DNA of 64,000 nucleotides from Streptomyces sp. NBC_00448 (GCF_036014115.1 NZ_CP107913.1:8363501-8427500); one strand, 5' to 3'. Positions 52,250 through 60,933 are shown, counted from the stretch's first letter. Numbers and translations: made by a program. The notes: generated from the letters alone by a model not told the origin.

Positions 52250-53446
52250 TCAACTCGGCAGCGTCCACTGCTGGTTGGCGGCGCCCCCGCAGTCCCAGAT
52301 CTGGAGGGGCGTGCCGTTGGCGGAACTCGGGCCGGTGGCGTCGAGGCAGCGGCCCGACTGCGGGTTGACCAGGGTGCCGCCGGTTCCCGCTCGCCACACC
52401 TGCGAACCGGTGCCGTTGCAGTCGTAGAGCTGCACCGGAGTGCCGTTCGCGGTGCCCGCCGCCTTGACGTCGAGGCACTTGCCGAGCGCCCGCAGCGTGG
52501 AGTCGGCGCCCACCGTCCACTGCTGCGCGGCGGTGCCGTTGCAGTCGTAGAGCTGAACTGCCGTGCCGTCGGCGGGATTCGCCCCCGCGACGTCCACACA
52601 CTTGCCGCCGTACCCCTGGATCGCCCCGGTCGTACCGCCGCCGGTCCCGGTGCCGGTGCCCTGCGTCGCGTCGAACGAGAACGAGTTCGTCCCCAGGCCC
52701 TGACCGCCCTGCCAGATCTCGAACCCGGCCTCCGCGTCGATGAGATAGGAGTCGGCGCCGGTCGTGCCCCGGCTCACCGAGTCGTCGATCAGCGCCTTGA
52801 CGTCCAGGCCGTCGACCGACGTTCCGCCGCCCTCGAGCACGTACGACACGATGTTCCATGACGTCTGGCGGCCGGTGTACACGTCCCAGTTCAGGCCGCC
52901 GACGGTCGCGGTGGCGGTCTTGCTGCCGAACGGGGAGACCCCGCCACGGCTGTTGAGCCAGATCATGATCTCGCTGTCGTCCGGCTGGCCGCCGGTGGTG
53001 GCCGCGGAGTTGGTCCACAGGTCGTACGCCACGTCGTACGCGCCCGTCGCGGGCTGGATCGTCGACCAGGACGAGGTCGCGCTCGCCAGCTTGCTCACCT
53101 GGATCGGCAGGTTGCTGCCGGTGGTGCACGCACCCCAGTGGCAGCCCTTGTAGATCGACGGATACGTGGCCGGCGCGCCGCCGGAGAGGTCGAAGTTCGC
53201 GGTGCTCACCGACCAGGCGGTGCCGGTGGTGGCGGTCACGCACTGGGGCGCGGAGGAGTTCCACTCGTTGTTCTGCAACGTGTACTCGCCGCCGGCCAGG
53301 CTCACCGAGCCCTGCGGCTGGCAGTTGGTGGTGTCCGCCGGGGCGGCCGTGCCCGTCGCGTGGGCGCCGGCGGCGGGTACGAACAGCGCCGCACAGACGG
53401 CCGCGATCACCGCGGCGGCCCGTATCCGGCCTGTTGGTCGCGTCAT
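52250..53446 (-). CDS. Secreted GH12 endoglucanase with C-terminal ricin-type CBM13
   Basis: A 398-residue exported glucanase. The signal peptide ends near GAHAT. The GH12 beta-jelly roll (residues about 35-250) shows YTLQNNEWNSSAPQC, YKGCHWGACTTGS, DDSEIMIWLNSRGG (nucleophile Glu) and AGFEIWQGGQGL (acid Glu). A Gly/Thr linker leads to a ricin B-type CBM13 with three QxW-like repeats (YDCNGTAAQQW, YDCNGTGSQVW, WDCGGAANQQW). It would cut beta-1,4-glucan or xyloglucan. The start is ATG 53446 with AAGGA upstream. A CebR-like box lies 43 bp before the start. Confidence 0.9.
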   Translation of the reverse strand: MTRPTGRIRAAAVIAAVCAALFVPAAGAHATGTAAPADTTNCQPQGSVSLAGGEYTLQNNEWNSSAPQCVTATTGTAWSVSTANFDLSGGAPATYPSIYKGCHWGACTTGSNLPIQVSKLASATSSWSTIQPATGAYDVAYDLWTNSAATTGGQPDDSEIMIWLNSRGGVSPFGSKTATATVGGLNWDVYTGRQTSWNIVSYVLEGGGTSVDGLDVKALIDDSVSRGTTGADSYLIDAEAGFEIWQGGQGLGTNSFSFDATQGTGTGTGGGTTGAIQGYGGKCVDVAGANPADGTAVQLYDCNGTAAQQWTVGADSTLRALGKCLDVKAAGTANGTPVQLYDCNGTGSQVWRAGTGGTLVNPQSGRCLDATGPSSANGTPLQIWDCGGAANQQWTLPS

Positions 53447-53488
53447 GAGCCGATCCTTTCGGGTGGGGGTTCGGCTCCGCGAGGGTGG

Positions 53489-53502
53489 TGAGAGCGCTCC
53501 CA
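53489..53502. promoter_or_regulatory. CebR-like operator at the GH12 promoter
   Basis: TGAGAGCGCTCCCA, one mismatch from the palindrome TGGGAGCGCTCCCA known for the LacI-family repressor CebR of cellulose and cello-oligosaccharide genes in Streptomyces. It lies 43 bp upstream of the glucanase start. Confidence 0.75.
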
Positions 53503-53799
53503 TGGCGCGGGCGCCGCACCCGCCCCGCGCAGCGGAAGGAGGGCTTGAGTCCGTATCGAACGGTGCGGCCGGGCGGCGGCCGACCGTTCGCCGGCTGCCG
53601 GTCTCGCGCGTGGGGGCGCTTGCCGTACCGCCAGCCATGAAGGCAGATCCAGGAAGCGGGTGTCAATGGTCCGGACCAGCGGCGCATCGATCGGACGGTC
53701 GCCGGCGGGGCGAACCCGCTGGCAGCGGGGCGGGGGCGTGGGAGCGCGCCCACGAGAATTTCTACGGCGAGGCGGCGGTGTCGCGGGGGAGCCGGCATG

Positions 53800-53843
53800 G
53801 GAGAGCGCTCTCCTGGCCGTTCGTCCTACCAGAAGAGCGCTCT
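53800..53843. promoter_or_regulatory. Two further CebR-like boxes
   Basis: GGAGAGCGCTCTCC (53800-53813, perfect 14-bp palindrome) and AGAGCGCTCT (53834-53843). The two boxes are about 32 bp apart, three helical turns. They lie 354 to 388 bp upstream of the glucanase start and just after the ferredoxin stop. The gap 53447-53868 holds no gene. Confidence 0.6.
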
Positions 53844-53868
53844 CCCGCGGGTTCCCGTGGGAGGAATC

Positions 53869-54066
53869 TCAGCTCTCGTCGACCTCGATGGCCCAGGAGG
53901 GGCAGCCGGCGGCGGCGTCGCGGATGTCGGGCCACATCGTCTGCGGGGGCTTGGGGTCGAGCAGTTCGACGATGCCGTCGGCGTCGCGCTGGTCGAACAC
54001 CTCGGGCGCGGCCAGCACGCACATGCCGGAACCGCAGCACTTGTCCTGGTCGACGTGGATGCGCAT
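53869..54066 (-). CDS. Ferredoxin, P450 redox partner
   Basis: A 65-residue ferredoxin of the 3Fe-4S/4Fe-4S type that accompanies CYP105 enzymes. The cluster ligands are visible in DKCCGSGMCVLAAPEVF and AAAGCPSWAIEV. The first cluster region reads Lys-Cys-Cys-Gly-Ser-Gly-Met-Cys. The start is ATG 54066, with GGAAGG ten bases upstream. It begins 53 bp after the P450 stop on the same strand, so it almost certainly feeds electrons to that P450. Confidence 0.9.
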   Translation of the reverse strand: MRIHVDQDKCCGSGMCVLAAPEVFDQRDADGIVELLDPKPPQTMWPDIRDAAAGCPSWAIEVDES

Positions 54067-54119
54067 GGGCGGGGTCCTTCCCGTGGGGCGGGGCGGTGGC
54101 TGGGGGATCGGGGGCGCGG

Positions 54120-55439
54120 TCACCAGGCCACGGGGAGGGAGTGCACGCCGTAGACGAGCATGTCGTGGCGGAAGCGGACGTCCTCGAAGGGGATCGCCAG
54201 CCGCAGGTCGGGCAGCCGGCGCAGCACGGTGGGCAGCGCGACCTGGAGTTCGAGCCGCGCCAGCGGCTGGCCGAGGCACTGGTGCACGCCGAACCCGAAG
54301 GCGATGTGGCGGCGGCTGCCCGGGCGGGCCAGGTCGAGCCGGTCGGCGTCGGCGAAGACGTCCTCGTCACGGTTGGCGGCGCTGATCATGCACAACACGC
54401 CCTCGCCGGCGCGTATCACGGTGTCCCCGATGGCGACGTCCTCGGTGGCGACCCGGGTCACCCCGCCCTGGATGACGGTCAGGTAGCGCAGCAACTCCTC
54501 GACGGCCGACTTGACTTCGTCGGGTCCGGCGGCGCGCATCCGCTCCAGTTCGCGCGGGTTGCGCAGCATCGCGAGGGTGGACAGCGAGGTCATGTTCGCG
54601 GTCGTCTCGTGACCGGCGACCAGCAGCAGCCGCCCCATCCGGGCGATCTCGTCGTCGGACAGCTCGCCCTGCTCGGCGAGCCGGCTGAGGATGCCGTCGT
54701 CCGGGGAGTGCCGCTTGGTGCGGGTCAACTCGGCGAGGTAGCCGAGCAGTTCGTCCTGCGCGGTGGTCACCTCGGCCTCGGTGGCATCGGCGCGGAGCAT
54801 GGTGCTGCTGCACCGCTGGAAGAAGGCGTGCTCGGAGTACGGCACGCCGAGCAGCAGGCAGATCACCACCGACGGCAGCGGCAGCGCGAAGTCGGAGACG
54901 AAGTCGGCCTCGTGGCGGCCCTTGGTCATCGAGTCCAGCAACTCGTCGGCCAGTTCCTGGACCTGCGGCCGTAACGACTCGACCTTGCGGATCATGAAGT
55001 CCGCGGTGAGCATCCGGCGCAGCCGCGCGTGGTCGGGGTCGTCCATCCGGATGAAGGTCGGTCGGCCGGTGGCGAGCGCCCTGCGGCCGGGGTTCTGGAA
55101 CGGGAAGCCGGGACGGTGCGCCTCGGCGCTGAAGCGGTCGTCGCGCAGCGTGCGGCGGACGTCCTCGTGGCGGGTGATCATCCAGCAGGACGAGCCGTCC
55201 CACAGCGTGGTACGGGCGACCGGGCGCTCGCGCCGGGCCTGCTGGTAGGCGGGCGGCGGGTCGAAGGGGCAGGCCCCGTGCGGCGCCGGGGCGTCGAAGG
55301 GGTCGGGGAGCGCGGTGTACGGTCCGGCGCCGGTGACGGGGCATGCGCCGCTCCCGGCGTCCAGGGTCGTCGAGGGGCTCGGGTGCGTGGTCGTGGGCGG
55401 GCTGGTACGGGCGGCGGGGTGCGGTCCTGCTGCGGCCAT
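54120..55439 (-). CDS. Cytochrome P450 (CYP105-like)
   Basis: A 439-residue class I bacterial P450. The N-terminus is Pro/Thr/Ser-rich. The I-helix is LLLVAGHETTANM, the K-helix EELLRYL, and the haem loop HIAFGFGVHQCLGQPLAR. FIRMDDPDHARLRRML (C-helix region) is conserved. Family members hydroxylate xenobiotics or natural products using a partner ferredoxin, encoded directly downstream. The start is ATG 55439 behind GGAGGAG; a longer form from 55541 is less likely. The symmetric element at 55510-55544 lies in its promoter. Confidence 0.9.
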   Translation of the reverse strand: MAAAGPHPAARTSPPTTTHPSPSTTLDAGSGACPVTGAGPYTALPDPFDAPAPHGACPFDPPPAYQQARRERPVARTTLWDGSSCWMITRHEDVRRTLRDDRFSAEAHRPGFPFQNPGRRALATGRPTFIRMDDPDHARLRRMLTADFMIRKVESLRPQVQELADELLDSMTKGRHEADFVSDFALPLPSVVICLLLGVPYSEHAFFQRCSSTMLRADATEAEVTTAQDELLGYLAELTRTKRHSPDDGILSRLAEQGELSDDEIARMGRLLLVAGHETTANMTSLSTLAMLRNPRELERMRAAGPDEVKSAVEELLRYLTVIQGGVTRVATEDVAIGDTVIRAGEGVLCMISAANRDEDVFADADRLDLARPGSRRHIAFGFGVHQCLGQPLARLELQVALPTVLRRLPDLRLAIPFEDVRFRHDMLVYGVHSLPVAW

Positions 55440-55509
55440 GGCGGGCTCTCTCCTCCGGGGGTGAGGGTGAGATGTCTGATGCGGGGTGCAACTGCTGTGG
55501 CGCGCGGGG

Positions 55510-55544
55510 TAGTTGCCCATACCACTAGATGCTTGGGGCAACTA
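55510..55544. promoter_or_regulatory. Inverted repeat in the P450-ferredoxin promoter
   Basis: TAGTTGCCC (55510-55518) and its complement GGGCAACTA (55536-55544), spaced by 17 nt. The arms face each other on one helical side, about 26 bp apart, as in TetR- or SoxR-like sites. A further GCAACT lies nearby at about 55487. The regulator is unknown. Confidence 0.6.
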
Positions 55545-55760
55545 ACCCAAACGTCACGTTAGTTCACGCTCCGTGCGGAGGGAAGGGCGCCTCGGGCGCT
55601 GAGCGGAATCTGTCCCGAAGCCGACGGTGCGGCGCCGCGGCGGGGCGTGAGAGCCGCCCGGAGCCCGGTGCGACGGGGGAGAACCGGCCAACCCCGCGCG
55701 CCCGCCCCGCCCGGAGGGGGCTCGGCCACCCTGGCGGTGCGGGCGGGTAGGTTCGGAGGC

Positions 55761-56561
55761 ATGGGAGACGTGCGGGAAGACGTGACGGACGGAAGCGCGG
55801 GAGACGCGGACTACGGGGTGATCGGCGGCGGCTACAGCGCGTACCGGCAGCCCGACCCGCGGATCGCGCGCGTGGTGGCGGACGCGTTGGGCGGTGCCCG
55901 CACCGTGGTCAACGTCGGTGCCGGCGCGGGGTCGTACGAGCCGGCCGGTGCCGAGGTGGTCGCGGTGGAGCCGTCGGCGGCGATGCGTGCCCAGCGGCCC
56001 GCCCACCTGTCGCCCGCGGTGGCCGGCACCGCGGAGCAACTGCCCTTCGCCGACGACCGGTTCGACGCCGCGATGACCACGTTCAGCGTGCACCAGTGGA
56101 GCGACACCGTCGCCGGGCTGCGCGAGATGCGGCGGGTGGCGCGCGGCTCGGTCGTCGTCGTGACCTGCGACCCCGCGCTGGTACGGGACTTCTGGCTCTA
56201 CGAGTACGCGCCGCTGGTGCTCGACACCGAGGCGCGCCGCTACCCGGCGGTCGAGGCCATCACGGCCGCGCTGGGCGGGAGTTGCACGGTGACCTCGGTG
56301 CCGATCCCGGCCGACTGCACCGACGGGTTCAACGAGGCGTACTACGCCCGCCCGGAGCGCCTGCTCGACCCCGGCGCCCGGCAGGCGTGCTCGGCGTGGA
56401 GCTTCGTGCCGCCGGAGGTGTGCGAGGAGTACACCGGCGCGCTGCGCACGGCGATCGGATCGGGCGCGTGGGACGCGAAGCACGGGGAGCTGCGCCGCCG
56501 CCCGTATCTGGACGGGTCGCTGGTGCTGATCCGGGCGGTGCCGGACCGCGCGGTGGCCTGA
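55761..56561 (+). CDS. Class I SAM-dependent methyltransferase
   Basis: Up to 266 residues. Motif I is TVVNVGAGAGSYEP, the acidic residue VVAVEPSAAMRAQRP, followed by GTAEQLPFADDRFDAAMTTFSVHQWSD and MRRVARGSVVVVTCDP. It resembles Methyltransf_11 proteins. ATG 55761 follows GGAGGC too closely to use it, so a GTG at 55770 or 55782 may be the true start. It is divergent from the P450 gene 320 bp away, and may share its regulation. The substrate is unknown. Confidence 0.8.
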   Translation: MGDVREDVTDGSAGDADYGVIGGGYSAYRQPDPRIARVVADALGGARTVVNVGAGAGSYEPAGAEVVAVEPSAAMRAQRPAHLSPAVAGTAEQLPFADDRFDAAMTTFSVHQWSDTVAGLREMRRVARGSVVVVTCDPALVRDFWLYEYAPLVLDTEARRYPAVEAITAALGGSCTVTSVPIPADCTDGFNEAYYARPERLLDPGARQACSAWSFVPPEVCEEYTGALRTAIGSGAWDAKHGELRRRPYLDGSLVLIRAVPDRAVA

Positions 56562-56650
56562 GCCGGGGCGGCATCCCGCCCGCGACCCCGGGGCCTCACC
56601 TGTGGCGGCACCCCGTCCTGTCCCGGGGCCTGACCTGCGGTTCCTGGCCC

Positions 56651-57046
56651 TTACGGGCGATCGATATGGACGTTTGTCGACTTCACCCGGGCCACCGCCT
56701 CCGCGCCGACCTCCAGGCCCAGCTCCTCCACCGCCTCGCGCGTGACCAGGGAGACCAGTCGGTGCGGGCCCGCCTGGATCTCCACCTGCGCCGCCACGTC
56801 GCCGATCTTGACGGCCGTGACGATGCCCGGGAAGGCGTTCCGGACCGACGTGTGCGAGGTGTCCGACTCCGTGTCGGGGTTCTGGGCCAGTTCGACGGAG
56901 AACGCGGCGAGGTCGCGGCCGTCGATGAGCCGGCGGCCGGCGTCGTCGCGGTGCGTGGTGACCCGGCCCGCGTCGGCCCAGCGGCGCGCGGTGTCCGGGC
57001 TGACGCCCAGCAGCCGGGCCGCCTGCCCGATCGTGTAGGACTGCAT
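56651..57046 (-). CDS. MerR-like HTH plus molybdate-binding (Mop/TOBE) domain protein
   Basis: A 131-residue protein. The N-terminal HTH (YTIGQAARLLGVSPDTARRWADAG) belongs to the excisionase/MerR type. Residues about 68-131 are a TOBE/Mop domain: RNAFPGIVTAVKIGDVAAQVEI, LVSLVTREAVEELGLEVG and ARVKSTNVHIDRP. This arrangement is found in actinobacterial molybdopterin-binding regulators, so it probably senses molybdate. No molybdate transporter genes lie in the window. It is convergent with the methyltransferase gene. Confidence 0.85.
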   Translation of the reverse strand: MQSYTIGQAARLLGVSPDTARRWADAGRVTTHRDDAGRRLIDGRDLAAFSVELAQNPDTESDTSHTSVRNAFPGIVTAVKIGDVAAQVEIQAGPHRLVSLVTREAVEELGLEVGAEAVARVKSTNVHIDRP

Positions 57047-57274
57047 ACCGCCAGCCTACGGCGGCCCGCCCCACCACCGGCGCATCCGCCCGCGCCGCGC
57101 CGTACCGCGCGGTACCGCCCCGTACCCCCGCACTCCGCCGTACCGCCTGCCGCTCGCCCACGGTCGTCCCCGGTCCGCCCGCCGATTTCCCTCGCGCGCC
57201 GGACCGGCGGTGCCACTACGCTGAACGGCAGAGACGGCCGAACACATGGACGACAACACGGGGACGGGATGCCC

Positions 57275-58957
57275 ATGACTGAGCCGGACGCCGGCACGCG
57301 CCGCGCCGCGCTCCTCACCGTTGACGACGATCCCGGGGTGTCCCGGGCGGTCGCACGCGACCTGCGGCGCCGCTACGGCGAGCGGTACCGCGTGGTGCGG
57401 GCGGAGTCCGGGCAGGACGGGCTGGACGCGCTGCGGCAGATGAAGCTGCGCGGCGACCTGGTCGCGGTGATCCTGGCCGACTACCGGATGCCGAACATGA
57501 CCGGTATCGAGTTCCTCGAACAGGCGATGGACGTCTACCCCGGCGCCCGCCGGGTGCTGCTCACCGCCTACGCGGACACCGGCGCCGCGATCGACGCGAT
57601 CAACGTGGTGGACCTCGACCACTACCTGCTCAAGCCGTGGGACCCGCCGGAGGAGAAGCTCTACCCGGTGGTCGACGACCTGCTGGAGAGCTGGCTGTGC
57701 TCCGACCACCGCCCGGTGCCCGAGACGAAGGTGGTCGGGCACCGCTGGTCGGCGCGCTCCTCCGACGTGCGGGAGTTCCTGGCCCGCAACCAGGTGCCCT
57801 ACCGCTGGTATCAGTCCGACCAGGCCGAGGGCCGGCGGCTGCTGGAGGCCGCCGGGCAGGACGGGCTGCGGCTGCCCCTGGTGATCGCGCCGGGCGGCGA
57901 GGCGCTGCTGGAGCCGTCCGACCAGGACCTGGCCGCGCAGGTCGGCCTGTCCACCTCACCGGCCGAGGAGTTCTACGACCTGGTGGTGATCGGCGGCGGC
58001 CCGGCCGGGCTCGGCGCCGCGGTCTACGGCGCCTCCGAGGGGCTGCGCACGGTCCTGGTGGAGCGGACCGCGACCGGCGGGCAGGCCGGGCAGAGCGCGC
58101 GGATCGAGAACTACCTCGGGTTCCCCGACGGGATCTCCGGCGCCCAACTCACCGACCGCGCCCGCCGTCAGGCCACCCGCTTCGGCGCGGAGCTGCTGAC
58201 CGCCTGCGAGGTCAACGCACTTGAGACCAGCGGCCCGGCCCGCACCGTTCGGTTCTCCGACGGCTCGGCGATCGCCGCGCAGAGCGTGATCCTCACCACC
58301 GGCGTCGCCTACCGGCAGCTCGACGTGCCGGGCCTGGCCGAACTCACCGGCCGCGGCGTGTACTACGGCTCCGCGCTGACCGAGGCGGCCGGCTGCGAGG
58401 GCCAGGACGTGTACATCGTCGGCGGCGCCAACTCCGCCGGCCAGGCCGCGGTCTACCTGTCCCGGCACGCCAAGTCGGTGACGCTGCTGGTGCGCGGCGC
58501 GTCCCTGGAAGCGTCCATGTCGCACTACCTGATCCAGCAGATCGCCGACATCCCCACCATCCGGGTACGCACCCGGACTTCGGTCACCGCCGTGCACGGC
58601 GAGGGCCACCTGGAGGGGCTGGCGCTGCGCGACGCGGACACCGGCGGCACCGAACTGGTCGACGCGCAGCGGATGTTCGTCTTCATCGGCGCCGCGCCGC
58701 GCACCGACTGGCTGGACGGCACCGTCCACCGCGACCGGCACGGCTTCGTGTTGACCGGCCCCGACCTCGTCACCGAGGACGGCCGCCGGCCGCCCGGCTG
58801 GCAGCCGGACCGGCTGCCGTACCACCTGGAGACCAGCGTGCCGGGCGTCTTCGCGGCCGGCGACGTACGGGCCGAGTCCGCGAAGCGGGTGGCGTCCGCG
58901 GTCGGTGAGGGCGCGATGGCCGTCATGCTCGTACACCGCTACCTGGAGGGGCTGTGA
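57275..58957 (+). CDS. Response-regulator receiver fused to a thioredoxin-reductase-like flavoprotein lacking CxxC
   Basis: A 560-residue fusion. Residues 1-130 are a receiver domain: acidic pair in TVDDDPG, phospho-acceptor Asp69 in ILADYRMP, LLTAYAD and LKPWDPP. Residues about 150-225 look like a thioredoxin or glutaredoxin fold with the redox pair replaced (HRWSARSSDV). Residues 228-560 are a thioredoxin-reductase-like flavoprotein: VVIGGGPAGLGAAVY, TGGQAGQSARIENYLGF, VYIVGGANSAGQAAVYL. The site normally CATC reads YGSA. The start at ATG 57275 has a GGGACGGG site. It overlaps the kinase gene by 4 bp. Confidence 0.9.
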   Translation: MTEPDAGTRRAALLTVDDDPGVSRAVARDLRRRYGERYRVVRAESGQDGLDALRQMKLRGDLVAVILADYRMPNMTGIEFLEQAMDVYPGARRVLLTAYADTGAAIDAINVVDLDHYLLKPWDPPEEKLYPVVDDLLESWLCSDHRPVPETKVVGHRWSARSSDVREFLARNQVPYRWYQSDQAEGRRLLEAAGQDGLRLPLVIAPGGEALLEPSDQDLAAQVGLSTSPAEEFYDLVVIGGGPAGLGAAVYGASEGLRTVLVERTATGGQAGQSARIENYLGFPDGISGAQLTDRARRQATRFGAELLTACEVNALETSGPARTVRFSDGSAIAAQSVILTTGVAYRQLDVPGLAELTGRGVYYGSALTEAAGCEGQDVYIVGGANSAGQAAVYLSRHAKSVTLLVRGASLEASMSHYLIQQIADIPTIRVRTRTSVTAVHGEGHLEGLALRDADTGGTELVDAQRMFVFIGAAPRTDWLDGTVHRDRHGFVLTGPDLVTEDGRRPPGWQPDRLPYHLETSVPGVFAAGDVRAESAKRVASAVGEGAMAVMLVHRYLEGL

Positions 58958-60468
58958 CCGAGAACCCGGCGCAGAACTCGCCGCAGAACCCGCCGAAGAG
59001 CTCCCCGCAGCCCCCGCAGTGCCCGCTGGACCCCTGCGACCCGGCCGAGCTGCGCACGCTCTTCCTGTTCGAGAAGCTCGCGCCCGAGCAGCTCGCCGAG
59101 CTGTGCCGGATCGGCCGGGTGGAGACGATCGAGCCGGGCCCGGTCTTCGCCGAGGGCGACCCGGCGACCTGCTTCTACGTGCTGCTGGACGGCGCCCTGG
59201 TGACGTCCCGGCGGGTCGGCGACGACGACGTGGAGGTGACCAGGACCTCGCAGCGCGGCGTGTACTCCGGCGCCTTCCAGGCGTACCTGGGCGACCGGGT
59301 GCCCCAGCGGTACACCAACTCCATGCGGGTGACCGCGCCTTCGCGCTTCTTCGTGCTGGCGGCCGACGACTTCTCGCGGATCGTCACCGAGTGGTTCCCG
59401 ATGGCCGTGCACCTGCTGGAGGGCCTGTTCTTCGGCAACAAGTCGTTCCAGCAGGTGGTCAGCCAGCGGGAGCGGCTGCTCGCGCTGGGCTCCCTGTCGG
59501 CCGGTCTGACCCACGAGTTGAACAACCCGGCCGCCGCGGCGCTGCGGGCCACCGCCTCGCTGCGCGAACGGGTGGCCGGGATGCGGCACAAGCTGAAGAT
59601 CCTCGCCGGCGGCCCCTACCGGCAAGCCGACCTGGACACCCTCGTCAGCGTCCAGGAGCGGGCCGCCGAGCGGGTCGCGAAAGCCGAGCAGCTCAGCCCG
59701 ATGGACGCCTCCGACCGGGAGGACGCGATCGCGGACTGGATGGACGCGCACGACATCGCGGGCGGCTGGGACCTGGCGCCGGCCTTCGTACAGGCCGGGC
59801 TCGACGAGGAGTGGCTGGACCAGGTCGCCGCGGCCGTCGACGGCGCGGTGCTGGAGAGCGCGGTGCGGTGGCTGAACTACACCGTCGAGACCGAGCTGCT
59901 GATGAACGAGATCGAGGACTCCACCACCCGCATCTCCGGCCTGGTCGACGCCGCCCGGCAGTACTCCCAGCTCGACCGCGCCCCCTACCAGGTGGTCGAC
60001 GTGCACGAACTCCTCGACAGCACCCTGCAGATGCTCGCCGGGAAGATCGGCGCCAAGGTGCGGGTGGTCAAGGAGTTCGACCCCGCCCTGCCGCCCATCC
60101 CCGCCTACCCGGGCGAGCTGAACCAGGTGTGGACGAACCTCGTCGACAACGCGGTCGCCGCGATGGACGGCGAGGGCACGCTCACCGTGCGGACCTGGCG
60201 GGAGCACGGCAACCTGGTAGTGGAGTTCCGCGACACCGGTCCGGGGATTCCGCCGGAGATCCGGCAGCGGATCTTCGAGCCGTTCTTCACCACCAAACCG
60301 GTCGGCCAGGGCACCGGCCTCGGCCTCGACATCTCCTGGCGGATCGTGGTCAACAAGCACCACGGCGACCTGACGGTCGAGTCCGAGCCGGGCGACACCC
60401 GCTTCCGGGTCTGCCTGCCGCTGACCACATCCGAGACCGGTCAGGACAGCGAGGAGGAAGCCGTATGA
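58954..60468 (+). CDS. Cyclic-nucleotide-domain sensor histidine kinase
   Basis: A 504-residue soluble kinase. After a Pro/Gln-rich start comes a CRP-type nucleotide-binding domain (residues about 27-160: LFLFEKLAPEQLAELCRIG, GDPATCFYVLLDGALVTSRR). The DHp segment reads LGSLSAGLTHELNNPAAAA with His187. The ATPase core shows NQVWTNLVDNAVAAM (N box), FRDTGPGIPPEI (G1), FEPFFTTK and GQGTGLGLDIS (G2). No transmembrane segment is visible. It probably phosphorylates the receiver of the upstream fusion, with cAMP or another ligand as input. It overlaps both neighbours by 4 bp. Confidence 0.9.
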   Translation: MTENPAQNSPQNPPKSSPQPPQCPLDPCDPAELRTLFLFEKLAPEQLAELCRIGRVETIEPGPVFAEGDPATCFYVLLDGALVTSRRVGDDDVEVTRTSQRGVYSGAFQAYLGDRVPQRYTNSMRVTAPSRFFVLAADDFSRIVTEWFPMAVHLLEGLFFGNKSFQQVVSQRERLLALGSLSAGLTHELNNPAAAALRATASLRERVAGMRHKLKILAGGPYRQADLDTLVSVQERAAERVAKAEQLSPMDASDREDAIADWMDAHDIAGGWDLAPAFVQAGLDEEWLDQVAAAVDGAVLESAVRWLNYTVETELLMNEIEDSTTRISGLVDAARQYSQLDRAPYQVVDVHELLDSTLQMLAGKIGAKVRVVKEFDPALPPIPAYPGELNQVWTNLVDNAVAAMDGEGTLTVRTWREHGNLVVEFRDTGPGIPPEIRQRIFEPFFTTKPVGQGTGLGLDISWRIVVNKHHGDLTVESEPGDTRFRVCLPLTTSETGQDSEEEAV

Positions 60469-60842
60469 CCCCGTCCGACGACCAGGGCACGCCCGGGACC
60501 TCCGGGACCATCGACCCCTCGGTGCCGCCCAGCGGTACCGGCTGCGCGGAGTGCGACGCCGGCGGCGGTTGGTGGTTCCACCTGCGCCGCTGCGCGGCCT
60601 GCGGCCACATCGGCTGCTGCGACTCCTCACCCGCGCAGCACGCCGGCGCCCACGCGGCCGCCACCGGCCACCAGGTGATCCGCAGCTTCGAGCCGGGCGA
60701 GGAGTGGTTCTGGAACTACGCCAAGGAGCAGTACGTCGAGGACGGCCCCCGACTCGCCGCGCCGCAGAGCCACCCGGCCGACCAGCCGGTGCCCGGCCCG
60801 GCCGAACGCGTGCCGACCGACTGGCGCGACCGGCTCAACTGA
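60465..60842 (+). CDS. UBP-type zinc-finger protein
   Basis: A 125-residue protein with a UBP (ZnF-UBP) domain. The zinc ligands are visible in GCAECDAGGGWWFHLRRCAACGHIGCCDSS and QHAGAHAAATGH, given here in the parts CAECDAGGG, CAACGHIGCCDSS, HAGAHAAATGH. FEPGEEWFWNYAKEQYVEDG follows. In eukaryotes this fold reads the free C-terminus of ubiquitin; bacterial copies have no known ligand. ATG 60465 lies behind GAGGAGGAAG and overlaps the kinase stop (60465-60468). The coupling to the kinase and fusion points to a joint system. Confidence 0.85.
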   Translation: MTPSDDQGTPGTSGTIDPSVPPSGTGCAECDAGGGWWFHLRRCAACGHIGCCDSSPAQHAGAHAAATGHQVIRSFEPGEEWFWNYAKEQYVEDGPRLAAPQSHPADQPVPGPAERVPTDWRDRLN

Positions 60843-60902
60843 CCGGCCCGACCGCGACCGGCTCGACCGAGATCGGCCCGACCCCGACCGGCCTCGACTG
60901 AG

Positions 60903-60933
60903 CGGGCGGGCGCCGCTCCTGGGCGCCCGCCCG
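60903..60933. terminator. 12-bp hairpin terminator
   Basis: CGGGCGGGCGCC (60903-60914), 7-nt loop, exact complement (60922-60933). It lies between the convergent zinc-finger and fbiC genes. Confidence 0.85.

Noticed and set aside
57275..58957. Calling this gene a plain thioredoxin reductase (trxB)
   Set aside because: The CxxC pair needed for that activity is absent and a receiver domain is fused.
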